Assembly: GCA_039090855.1 (NCBI GenBank)
Contig: CM077006.1
Location: forward strand, 46,571,336 to 46,635,335
Direction of reading: 5' to 3'
DNA: 64,000 bases
From: Macrothele yani
Taxonomy: Eukaryota > Arthropoda > Arachnida > Araneae > Macrothelidae
In this document: one piece after another, positions 21,511 through 31,014 of the stretch
Position numbering within the stretch: the stretch's first letter is position 1
Layout: each line of letters starts with the position of its first letter
Position numbers and translations under genes: made by a program
The notes under the pieces: generated by a model
The model's database searches: none
What the model was told of the DNA's origin: nothing
What the model saw: only the letters and a program-made list of their open reading frames with translations

Positions 21511-22540
21511 GTTGGGAAAATGAACCAGACCCATACAACAGGAGAGCAGTTCGACCGATTTCCACATGCGCCGTACCTTCGCCTGGGGTTCCCCAGACAG
21601 AGACCAACGACGGTGTCTGTGATGACGCCCAACCCCTCGCGTAGGCCAAGGAACATCGGCAATGGACCCTCGAGAGATGGAAAAAGCTCGTCTGAAGTGA
21701 TGAGTCCCATTTCCTGCTGCACCATCTGATGGCTAGGTTCGTATGTGGGGTAAACAGCATGACGCTCTATCCCCTGGTTGCACAGTTGAGGTTCAACAGG
21801 CCAGTGGATGTGGTGTTCTGGTCTAGCAAGCCCTATAGGTCCGTTGGGTATCATCCCACAAACACTGAATGGTGGAAGCTACAGGGACCAGTTAGCCGAC
21901 CATCTCCATGCATATCTGCAGGAGGTTTACTGGGACCACAGCGCCATCGTGTCTGTGATGACGCCCAACCCCTCGCGTAGGCCAAGGAACATCGGCAATG
22001 GACCCTCGAGAGATGGAAAAAGCTCGTCTGAAGTGATGAGTCCCATTTCCTGCTGCACCATCTGATGACCCTTCGGTGAAGTGACCCTTCGGTGAAGTAA
22101 ACGTTGGGAAAATGAACCAGACCCATACAACAGGAGAGCAGTTCGACCGATTTCCACATGCGCCGTACCTTCGCCTGGGGTTCCCCAGACAGAGACCAAC
22201 GACGGTGTCTGTGATGACGCCCAACCCCTCGCGTAGGCCAAGGAACATCGGCAATGGACCCTCGAGAGATGGAAAAAGCTCGTCTGAAGTGATGAGTCCC
22301 ATTTCCTGCTGCACCATCTGATGGCTAGGTTCGTATGTGGGGTAAACAGCATGACGCTCTATCCCCTGGTTGCACAGTTGAGGTTCAACAGGCCAGTGGA
22401 TGTGGTGTTCTGGTCTAGCAAGCCCTATAGGTCCGTTGGGTATCATCCCACAAACACTGAATGGTGGAAGCTACAGGGACCAGTTAGCCGACCATCTCCA
22501 TGCATATCTGCAGGAGGTTTACTGGGACCACAGCGCCATC
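21489..22540. repeat. 592-bp direct tandem duplication with scrambled junction
   Basis: 21489-21948 and 22081-22540 (460 bp each) look identical by eye. Between them lies a 120-bp copy of 21613-21732 and then a short piece of foldback-arm repeat (CCCTTCGGTGAAGTGACCC). Identity over such length implies very recent duplication or an assembly artefact. Confidence 0.85.
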
Positions 22541-22870
22541 TTTCAACAGGACAACTCACCGTGTCATCGGGCTCGTATAACTACTAAGTGGCTAAAGGAA
22601 CCCAAATGCGGATTCGCCACATTGCCTTGGCCCCCAAACTTCCCTGACTGTAACCCAATTGAATATTTGTGTAATATTCTAGAATGGGGTGTGAGAACTG
22701 CTGTCTCCACGGAATAAGGGTGAACTGACTGAGCTGCTCCAGCAAACAGGGGTCAAGTTACGGATGGAGGATATTTGACACCTTATAGAATCTTTTCCTA
22801 GGTGTTTGAGAGCTGTGATTGCGCAGAAAGGTGGACCAACGCGTTATTAGGTAGGTGTTCCTAAAGTAAA
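21511..22870 (+). mobile_element. Tc1-like transposon fragment, family 5, with internal tandem duplication
   Basis: The plus strand encodes transposase blocks TLERWKKLVWSDESHFLLHH (first aspartate), ADHLHAYLQEVYWDHSA, FQQDNSPCHRARITTKW (second aspartate) and FPDCNPIEYL (glutamate), then AVIAQKGGPTRY-like C-terminal codons to about 22850. The right terminus is near AAAGTAAACTCTGTG before TA; no left terminus is present. The block from GTGACCCTTCGG at 21489 recurs at 22081, a 592-bp shift, and an extra 120-bp piece (21613-21732) is repeated at 21949-22068. Confidence 0.82.
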
Positions 22871-23418
22871 CTCTGTGTATATACACTGATGAGCCATTAA
22901 ATTATGACCACCTACCTAATAAGCTGCAGGACACTCTTTATCCGGCAAAACAAGGGCCACTCGGCGAGGTATCAATTCGATGATGTGGTGAAAGGTATCC
23001 TGGGGTATCAGGTACCATAATGTCAATAACAGGCTCTCCAGTTCCCGCACATTTCGGGGTGGTGGTTATTTAGTGCGAACCCACTTTTCCAAGTCGAACC
23101 ACAAATGTTCGATTGTGTTCATGTCAGGTGAATTTGGAGGTTAGGGCATTAACAGAAAGTCACCAGCGTGTTCCTCGAACCACTCCTTGACGATTCTGGC
23201 AGTGTGGCTCAGCGCATTATCCTGTTGGTAATGGCCATCACCAGCTGGGAACACAATTGCCATGAATGGGTGAACTTGGTCCGCAACAATGTTCAGATAC
23301 CTTACAGCTGTCAAGAATTGTATTATTAGAATAATGGGGCTTAAAGTGTCCCCCCCCCGAAAAAAAAACACCGCCCACAGCATAACACCGCCGCCGCGCT
23401 GGTCTGTTTCCGCCCAAC

Positions 23419-23597
23419 TGTAACGTACCAGGAGATGTGACGTACCTGCCAGAAGGACGCACACGACATAAAGGCAGATAGGAATCAGAATAAAAGTCCG
23501 CGTAGCTTAATTGGTAGAGCAACTTATTCCGGAATGAGTGGACCCGGGTTCGAACCCCGGCGCGGATAAAAATGACGGAGAAATTCACTTCGTTATA
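23419..23597 (+). repeat. 5' LTR of TRIM copy 2
   Basis: 179 bp, TGTAACG to CGTTATA. The tRNA-like block at 23496-23567 has A box TAGCTTAATTGG and B box GGTTCGAACCC. Confidence 0.9.
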
Positions 23598-23753
23598 ATG
23601 GCGCCCGAACTACCCGGATGACCCGACCGTTCAAAATCTCGCATTGGTGTGATGTTATTTCCACACCGCGAGATAGGAAAAATATGAGAATCCTTTCTCC
23701 AGCACTTCGAGAAACAAAAAAAAAAAAAAAAAAAAAAAAAAGGGGGGAGATGA

Positions 23754-23932
23754 TGTAACGTACCAGGAGATGTGACGTACCTGCCAGAAGGACGCACACG
23801 ACATAAAGGCAGATAGGAATCAGAATAAAAGTCCGCGTTGCTTAATTGGTAGAGCAACTTATTCCGGAATGAGTGGACCCGGGTTCGAACCCCGGCGCGG
23901 ATAAAAACGACGGAGAAATTCACTTCGTTATA
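23754..23932 (+). repeat. 3' LTR of TRIM copy 2
   Basis: 179 bp. It differs from the 5' LTR by TAGCTT to TTGCTT in the A box and AATGACGG to AACGACGG near the end. Confidence 0.9.
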
Positions 23933-24829
23933 CAACATTGTATCCAGGTACCACAGCCATAATAACTGGCGTATCGCGCTCGGCCGTCTACGTAATGCTC
24001 CAGGAATCTTGATTCATTAGGCCAGGCCACTTTCTTCCAATCATCCACGGTCCAGTCCCGATGATCTTGTGCCCATTTCATGCGTTGTTGGCGATGGCGT
24101 GCAGTGAGCATGGGGACCCGGCGGGTTCTTCGGCTACGCAGTAATCTACATGCACCGAAGATATAAAAAACATTATGACTAGTGCGTCTTTATGAAACTC
24201 GAAGAAACTGTAGGTAAACGTTAATGCGTGTGAAGGTTCGGGGTAGTGTTGATTTAGCGCAAACTCGCTTTTCCAAGTCGAACTACAAAGGTTCGATTGG
24301 GTTCATGTCAGGTGAATTTGGAGGATAGAGCATTGCAGGCCCCATGCGCGGAAGGCTGCAATAAACTGTGTGTTGTTATACATTGCTCTGATCACCACTC
24401 TTGTAGCTGCGGGTAATTTGTCACACTGTGGCCCTGTGGTCGTTGTGGACAATGCGCTACAGTGTCCGCTCCCCTCTGACATCAATGAGCTGCGGGCGAC
24501 AGCGACTGGACGACAGTTCGTCGTTTGGCCATATATGCACCACTTTGGTTACGTACTCACTACAGCGGCACGTGAACAACCCACCACGACCCGCTCAGTT
24601 TCCAAGATCGTAGTTCCTAGGCGCGGTGCCACCACAATTTGTCCCTTAAAAAACTCCGATAAATCGGCAGCTTTTCTCATTCTGACTCCGAGCACTACTA
24701 ACCGAAAGTCGGTCTTCGGGTTGTACAGTATATATACTGCTCTGTGAACTTGACTCGCGCCACCGTTCGGTCTCCAGGCGCGCTCATTTCTCTAGGCTGG
24801 GGTGGTCATAATGAAGTGACTCATCGGGG

Positions 24830-25373
24830 TATGCCGTTTCACTTGTCTCGCAATTTCGAGAGTCCCGTGCAAACTGCATGGTAAACATGTTTTGTTTCTA
24901 GTAAATCCTTTCGGAATTTTGAGTTTAAATCAGTTACTGCAACTTAAATGACTATCTACCATCGGTAGATGATATGACTGAAAATGAGGACACAGTACAG
25001 AAAATAAAAACCAGAAAGAGAACAGAATTGCGAGGAAGAATACCGCAAAAGCTTTTTTTGTTGTTGTTGTTGTTGGTTTGCTTTTGTGTTGAAGAACATC
25101 GTAGGTCAACGACATATGGTAAAGATATCCTGTAGCACGACGTCCTTATTCACTTCCCTCTCTTAGCTTCAAATGAAACTGTTGCAAGGGCAACCAACGT
25201 CTGGCCTTGCTTCAGGCAAAGTAGGTCAGCGGTTGAGAATTTCGCTAAGCTCATTTAATGGTAACTAAGAAATGTGTCTCCAAGAAATGCATAAATAAAA
25301 AAGTTTGAATCTTAAGTGCTAAGTGGGCAGTAAAATAATCCAATTCATGAGATTTTTGTTTCGTTAGCAATTT
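24830..25373. other. Unassigned intronic DNA
   Basis: Only a (TTG)n run near 25060 stands out. Nothing else seen. Confidence 0.4.
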
Positions 25374-25500
25374 TTTGTTTGTTGGGGGAGGGGGGAGTTA
25401 ACGACCACCATGAGGAACTCGGATATGCCACTCGCGCGTCCCTAATTTAAGTTCACTGGTTCCAGGGAAGGAAGAGAGCCAGTGCCTTAAGTCAAATACT
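25374..25500 (-). mobile_element. SINE family 1 fragment (tail half)
   Basis: Minus-strand body of SINE 1: TTAACGACCACCATGAGGAA, GTCCCTAATTTAAG, GGTTCCAGGGAAGGAAGAGA. The tRNA-like head is missing. Confidence 0.75.
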
Positions 25501-25729
25501 GAGCTAGAAAAACCCCACCCATCAATCCAGCACGAGAAAGAACTGGTAAGACTCCATTTTTGGAACAATCAGTACACTGTTGCCACCTGTTGAAGAAATT
25601 AATAAAACCATATAAAGTTTGATCTTTCATTTGTATATTCTAATATGCTCGTACTACAAGACGAAAAAAATACACATTGGCGACGATTCTTGATAAGATA
25701 GTGGAAAGATACATAACTACATGCACATA

Positions 25730-26938
25730 CACTGAAGTGCCAGAAAAACTGGTACACCAGTCTAATACTTGGTAGGTACCCCACGGGAGCGCAGGACTTC
25801 AGAAATACGACGGGGCATGGACTCCACTAGCTTGTGGAAATACGCTGTAGGCAATGCACACCATACTTCCTGCAGAGCGTTTCACAATTCAGGTGTATCC
25901 CGAGGTCTCGGATTCCCGTGTTCGATAGCGCGTTGCATGGCATCTCAAAGGTGTTCTATCACGTTAAGATCTGGGGATTTGGGTAGGAATGGCAACACCC
26001 CAAACTCAGATGAATGCTCCTCTAACCATAATGTGGCGTCCCGACACTTGCGTGGAGGTGCGTTGTCTTGTTCGAACAGGCCCAACCCATCAGCATGAAT
26101 GCAGGACATGAATCGGTGTACCTCGTCAGAAAGGATGCGCACATAGCGTTGGCCGGTCACAGACGTTTGTAGACGTACTAGGGGCCCCAGTGAAGTCCAG
26201 CTAAACACACCCCATACCATTACGGACCCCCCACCAGCCGGTACAGTTCTCAGTTGACAGGCGGGATCCATAGCTTCATGGGGTTTGCGCCACACACGAA
26301 TCCTTCCATCTGCCCGATACAGTTGGGAAATGCGACTCGTCAGACCAGGCTACTTGTTTCCAGTAATCAAGTGTCCAGTGTTGGTGTTGCCGTGCCCACG
26401 CGAGGCGCACAGCTCTGTGTCGTGCACCCTTCGAGGGGACTCGAGTTGGGCGTCCGCTCCCAAAGCCCATATTGTGTAGGATACGTTGCACAGTCTGGAC
26501 GCTGATGCATGTTGAGGCTCCAACATTGAATTCCGATGCTACCTGCGAGAGTGTCGCGTGAAACGATTCTTTACCGCCGACGATGGTCACGTTCACCCAA
26601 TGTCTTTTTACGGCCAAACTGGTATCATAGGTTGGAGTTTTGCCGGAATTCTTGTAGTCACGGCATACACTTGCAATGGTCGTCCGTGAAAATCCGAACT
26701 TCGTTTGTACCTCCGAAATACTACGGCCCATCTCACGAGCGCCAACTATGTCACCGTGTTGAAAATCGCTTAAATCGTTATTACTTGTCATTCTCATGCC
26801 GAAAACAGCTCTGAAAGCTGGCAAGGATGTCTATCGCTTTATATACGCACTGGCGGACGCAACCGAGTACGCGCGTAGGTGACGTTGCTATGTATTTTGC
26901 ATAAGCTCGTCTGTACCAGTTTTTCTGGAACTTCAGTG
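25730..26938 (-). mobile_element. Tc1-like transposon, family 7, complete ends
   Basis: A 1209-bp element with inverted termini (CACTGAAGTGCCAGAAAAAC; right end has one mismatch) and TA on both sides. The minus-strand transposase probably starts at MTSNNDLSD (26791). It has helix-turn-helix GRSISEVQTKFGFSRTTIA, second motif SVQTVQRILHNMG, VAWSDESHF (first aspartate), GGGSVMVWGVFSWTSLGPLV, LFEQDNAPPRKCRD (second aspartate) and SPDLNVIEHL (glutamate). Lesions: one extra base after SDESHF, and stops after IEHL (where W is expected) and again about 20 codons later. The catalytic triad is preserved, so inactivation is fairly recent. Confidence 0.92.
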
Positions 26939-27059
26939 TATATTCTCAGTAGACAAAACGTTACAGATAAGGGTGATGGGCAGTTGACATGGGCATACCC
27001 TGCGCAGAGTGGAATAGACCAAAACTAAACGCAAGCGATAAATAGGCGAACAGCAGGTC

Positions 27060-27660
27060 TTCCCAACAGTGTATCACAATCGACGAACATGGGTAAACGT
27101 GGTGATCTGAGCGACTTTGATCGTGGAGCAGTTATTGGCGCAAAACAGATGCATCATTTTATCGCTCAAGTGGTAAGAACTCTACAGTTTCCCAGGGAAA
27201 ACGTATCAAGGTGTACCGCGAGTATACCATCAACTGACGTACCAGCGCCCAGAGAGCAAGCGGTGACCGACGACACGTCATTGATGACGGAGTTCGACAT
27301 AGACTATCCTGGCTCGTACAGACCGATCACTTGGTAACGGCTGCGCAAATCACATCCGGATTAAATGTTGGAGGCCCAAACAGCGTCAGCGAGAGAACTG
27401 TACTGCACACTTAGCATACCCTGGGCGACGGGAGCCGACGCCCTACTAGTCTGCCACTGTTGACTGCTCGTTATCGGAAATTACGTCTCACCTGGCTGCG
27501 GGAACATCAAAACTGGGCCTCTGCAGAGTGGCGTAGCATCGTGTGGTAAGATGAGTCCCGTTTCCAGCTGAACCGAGCTGACAGAAGGGTGCGGGTGTGA
27601 CGTCGACAGCATGAGGCCATGGCCCTATCGTGCCAGGTCATCTCTGTTTAAGGTGATGGT
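27060..27660 (+). mobile_element. Tc1-like transposon, family 8, truncated
   Basis: Plus-strand transposase from MGKRGDLSDFDRGAVIGAKQ (27089) with a stop after RPITW, then LNVGGPNSVSERTV, RKLRLTWLREHQNWASAEW and DESRFQLNRAD (27560). It ends near 27655, where a SINE begins. Neither terminus is recognised. Confidence 0.8.
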
Positions 27661-27884
27661 GCCACCCCAGTGGCGCAGTAGTCTAAGCGCTGGCTTACGA
27701 CCATTCGTCCGTAAAGGGTCCGGGTTCAAATCCCGGCAAGGCGTCGATGTTGTGTTTGTCTTAGGGCACTGGTTCTTTCCCTTCCCTGGAACCAGTGACC
27801 CTAAATTAAAGGGATGGGCGACTGCTTATAGCCCATTGAGTTGCTCACGGTGCTCGTTAAAGCTTCAACCAAAAAAAAAAAAAA
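27661..27884 (+). mobile_element. SINE family 1
   Basis: Full-length copy: tRNA-like head with A-box region GTGGCGCAGTAGTC and B box GGTTCAAATCC, body with CCTGGAACCAGTGACC and ATAGCCCATTGAGTTGC, tail GTTAAAGCTTCAACC plus A14. Confidence 0.88.
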
Positions 27885-28126
27885 AGCATTCAAAATTCGT
27901 TCTTTTAGTGAGTGTTTTGTAAAAAGAAAGTTGCTATAAAGTTTGCCCCACCAAAAATAATGCTCGCCCATCCTGATTTCAAAGTCTAGCGGCGTCCCTG
28001 GTTATCGATGGCGCTATTTCAACAACAGCGAATTTAAAATTACAGTTTCTCAGGAAAGCTGTCATAAATATATTTATTCAGTACTGTTTTCTGTATTTTA
28101 ATGTTGTCATTCATGTCTTTCCTCAG

Positions 28127-28331
28127 CGGGATTTCCGTACGATTTCTCCATCCTCGCAACCATTCGGCCGGAACAAGGGTCAGAAGCGTTCCTTTTCACT
28201 ATTTACAACAACCACGGCCAGGAGCAGATGGCGATGGGTGTTGGTAACAACGTGACATTCCACTGTCGACAAAGTGCTGACCTTCCTGCCATGATTCAAG
28301 TCAACTTCCCCGTTGCTGTAAACGACGGCAA
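28127..28331 (+). CDS. Fibrillar collagen TSPN-domain exon (central part)
   Basis: Internal exon of 205 nt after TTTCCTCAG acceptor; donor GT follows GGCAA at 28332. It starts in phase 1, completing a codon with the last G of exon 13960-14151, and ends in phase 2. The frame is open: FPYDFSILATIRPEQGSEAF, then LFTIYNNHGQEQMAMGVG, then a strand with one cysteine, and IQVNFPVAVNDGK. Human collagen V/XI TSPN domains read FPEDFSIL, a VKPKKG turn, FLLSIYNEHG and IADGKWHR at the same places, so the next exon is expected to begin with W-H-R. Together the two exons cover roughly the first 130 residues of the domain. No continuation was recognised up to the window end. Confidence 0.85.
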
Positions 28332-28636
28332 GTATGTAGGGATCATTTCATGACGCTAGAAAGGTGTAATTTTCATCATTCATTTATCCATTTGTTAAGA
28401 TGATTAAATTCCTGCATTGCTTCGTATAATTTTCACGTCATTTTTGCTTCTCCTTGACCCACTATAATTTGCTTTGAAAAATGCTACGTGTTTTGTGTGT
28501 GTGCAGAAACTTATGTTAAAGCCACAACGCATATTTATATTTAAAAGCTACTGTTTGTATTTAAGTGACTGATGCTTATATCTGTCTACCTTGGACAGCA
28601 GATACAAAGTGAACGTGATATCGAAGAAGATAGTAA

Positions 28637-29250
28637 GGTGGTTCCACCTAAAATCTCTGCCTTGTTTCCAATGGCAAAACTTTTTATATATTTTCTTCGC
28701 AATTAATGTATTCCCAAGGATGAAAATTTGCACATCGATAAAACTACCATGGGATACTTAATACTTGCTAAAACATAACCATAATTAAGCAATTGAGCAT
28801 ACAACGAAGTAAATTTCTCCGTCATTTTTGGTCTACGCCGGGATTCGAACCCGGATCCCCTCATTCCGGAATAAGTTGTTCTACCAATTGAGCTACGCGG
28901 ACGTTTTATTCTGATTCCTATCTGCCTTTCTGTCGTGTGCGTCCTTCTGGCAGGTACGTCACATCTCCTAGTACGTTACAAGCATTTGTTTGTCTACTGA
29001 CGTCATCAATGTACAGGTCGCGCCATCTGTTAACAGGTCTGAACATTACTCAAAGAAAAATGAGTGATTTTTAATATAATTATGGTTATGTTTTAGCAAG
29101 TATTAAGTATCCCCTGTTATAACTTACAGTTAGTTTCATCGATGTGCAAATTTTCATCCTTGGGAATACATTAATTGCGAAGAAAATATGTAAACAAGTT
29201 TTACCATTGGAAACATAAGGCAGAGATTTTAGGTGGAACCACTTTAATAG
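28637..29250. mobile_element. Palindromic MITE
   Basis: Long inverted arms: left (28637-28790) begins GTGGTTCCACCTAAAATC; right (about 29078-29250) ends GATTTTAGGTGGAACCAC. The arms pair over about 150 bp with few mismatches (shared CCAAGGATGAAAATTTGCAC, GCTAAAACATAACCATAATT). No coding capacity. It carries a solo LTR at 28800-28980 and lies inside an old RTE fragment. Confidence 0.8.
28800..28980 (-). repeat. Solo LTR of the TRIM family
   Basis: A 181-bp minus-strand LTR (TGTAACG to CGTTGTA) with exact 4-bp target duplication AGCA at 28796-28799 and 28981-28984. The tRNA-like block (28831-28902) has perfect A box TAGCTCAATTGG and B box GGTTCGAATCC. A single LTR with target duplication is the usual product of LTR-LTR recombination, and shows that the repeat behaves as an LTR and not as a SINE. 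Confidence 0.9.
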
Positions 29251-29366
29251 ACCCATAAAATTTGACTGGGGAATTCGGAAGAAACAGGATTATTTTCAAG
29301 AACAACTCACCGTTATGTTCTAAAAGAAAAGTGTTTAATCATTTCATCCTTCCAGTTCTTGCTTAT

Positions 29367-29690
29367 GGAGGGCCGCGGATGGCCTAGTGAGCAACGTTCG
29401 TGACAGGCACGGGAAGGGCCTCAGGTTCGATCCCAAGGAGGTACGAACGCTCGATCCACTAAATATCCGCCGTGCGTCGGATGGACACATTAAGCCGTCG
29501 GATCCCGGGTACTGGCCCCCAGGTAATAAACAAGGGCGTCTTCCTCTCCCTTTCTACTTCGCTTCCGCATCACTTTCCTATCGGGCGCTGTAGCCCAAAT
29601 TTCCTAGTTTCCTATTTCTAAGGGTTGTTTAAGACCTGGGGTCAGACACTCCCTTCCTAAAATCCTCTACATATGATCTAATCTTGCTTA
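29367..29690 (+). mobile_element. SINE family 2, full length
   Basis: tRNA-like head GGCCGCGGATGGCCTAGTG with B-box-like GGTTCGATCC, body GTACGAACGCTCGATCCAC and CCCGGGTACTGGCCCCC, conserved 3' part CTAAGGGTTGTTTAAGACC and CCTCTACATATGATC. Flanked by TTGCTTATGGAGG on both sides, where a second copy starts. Confidence 0.85.
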
Positions 29691-29699
29691 TGGAGGACC

Positions 29700-29893
29700 G
29701 CGGATGACCTAGTGGTCAGCGTTCGTGACTGCCATGGAGATGACCTCAGGTTCGATCCCAGGCAGGTACGAACGCTCGATCCACTAAATATCCGCCGTGC
29801 GTCGGAAAGACACATTAAACCGTTGAACCCCGGGTACTGGCCCCCCGGAAACAAATAATGGCGTCTTCCTCCTCCTTTCTACCTTGCTTCCGT
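29700..29893 (+). mobile_element. SINE family 2, 3' truncated, tandem to the previous
   Basis: Begins GGACCGCGGATGACCTAGTG directly after the repeated TTGCTTATGGA flank. It ends at GCTTCCGTGTCAC and then passes into SINE 1 sequence. The two SINE 2 copies thus share one target site. Confidence 0.75.
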
Positions 29894-30163
29894 GTCACTG
29901 AACCAGTAGTATTAAATTAAAAACAAGCGACTGGCCATTTTTTTTCTTTTATCTCTTGGTTTAACGTCCACCGTGAGCTACTCATTACAGTATTAACAAT
30001 TGATATCTGTCGTACTTAATTTAGAGCCATTAATTTCAGGGAAAGGGGAGAGTCAGCGCTGTAAGATAAGCACACCACACACACTCCACCAGGGACATAG
30101 ACCAGAACCCCTTTTGGAAGAATGATCAGAAGCTAACACCTTAGACCGGTTGGCCATTGGGAC
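29894..30163. mobile_element. SINE family 1 remnants, both orientations
   Basis: A short plus-strand piece (GAACCAGTAGTATTAAATTA) is followed by a degenerate minus-strand copy (TTTAACGTCCACCGTGAGC, AGGGAAAGGGGAGAGTCAG, TTAGACCGGTTGGCCATTGG). Confidence 0.65.
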
Positions 30164-31014
30164 GACGCGCCTGCTTGTACCTCTTAGAGTTGCTCATAGC
30201 TGTCGTTATACCACAACAAACAACAATAACAAAAAAGAAAAAAAGAAAAAACAAAAACAAAAACAGGGCAGCTTTGGTTTGAAACCCGAACAACAAGGAA
30301 AGTGTACTTTCTGATGTTATGATACTTCGTATCCTTTATTTTCTTGGTACTGCTTTCTCGCTGTATTGTCAGCAAAACCTGTATTTAGAGTTACAAGATA
30401 GCTATAAGATATTTACGTTTCTTTGATAATCGTTTGACTCTCGTTTTTTTTTTGTTTTTGTTTATTTCACTTTTTATCTTTTCTTTTCTTTTGATTTCAT
30501 ATCATTTTTTGATTGGTAGTCCAGCAACAAAACACGTGTGTAACATAATGTAAAAAAAGACAAGGACACGCTAAAAGAAGAGAAATACAGGATGTATTGC
30601 TGCTAAATACAGCTTATCGTTTATCAATAATTCCTTGCAAAATAATAGTTATATGCTTAAATAAGTGTTCAAGGATAAAGGAAATAAAAGTATGTACCAT
30701 GTTACAAAAATTTCTTATAAAATATTTTTTCTTTAATACAATAAATACCCGTATTTGTTGCTTTTACAAACTTCGTATGAAGGAACGAAGAACTAACAAC
30801 GCAATTAAGGTATGCCACAACCTACAGCTCTTTATGAGATAAATTTGGAAATGGAGTTTTCATTACAGACATGGGCACAGCAAGAACTTTGAGCTCCTAA
30901 GCGAGAAGCCCATATCTCAAACGCATGTCGATAAAGAGGATGCACAGTTGAAAGAAAGTCGTGCCGAGAGAACAGTAGCGTGAATGGGGGAATGGGAATA
31001 TGACAAGATGCACA
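30164..31014. other. Unassigned AT-rich DNA
   Basis: Contains A/T homopolymer runs and no recognised coding or repeat structure. Confidence 0.4.

Larger units (their letters stand above)
23419..23932 (+). mobile_element. Miniature LTR retrotransposon (TRIM) copy 2, young
   Basis: A 514-bp element inserted in the Tc1 of family 6 with exact target duplication CAAC (23415-23418 and 23933-23936). LTRs of 179 bp at 23419-23597 and 23754-23932 differ at only two positions by eye. The internal region of 156 bp holds primer site TGGCGCCCGAAC (23599-23610), the 12-bp hairpin (23637-23673), an A-rich run and polypurine tract AGGGGGGAGATGA just before the 3' LTR. No open frame of use. No run of four T occurs on the coding strand anywhere in the element. 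Compared with copy 1 the LTR has lost one C before the tRNA-like block. Confidence 0.9.
22884..24829 (-). mobile_element. Tc1-like transposon, family 6, degenerate, split by TRIM
   Basis: Ends: left CACTGATGAGCCATTAAA, right complement starting CCCCGATGAGTCACTT, both with ATTATGACCACC (left) or ATTATGACCACC-like complement just inside, next to TA. Minus-strand transposase remnants: WAQDHRDWTVDDWKKVAWPNESRF (about 24070-24000), GGGVMLWAVFF, ADQVHPFMAIVFPAGDGHYQ with QDNALSHTARIV (23230), EWFEEHAGDF. The first catalytic block reads WPNESRF where D is expected. A segment near 23050-23150 (TTTTCCAAGTCGAAC, TCAGGTGAATTTGGAGG) recurs at 24270-24330, so the copy is rearranged. Confidence 0.8.
28560..29366 (+). 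mobile_element. RTE/BovB-type LINE fragment, old, split
   Basis: Left piece (28580-28636) reads as the YLGQQI-SE-DI-EE block of the RTE C-terminal domain. The right piece (29275-29366) reads as the ILPVLAYG region (RNRIIFKNNSP, CSKRKVFN). Between them is a palindromic MITE containing a solo LTR. Much more diverged than the other RTE copies. Confidence 0.7.
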
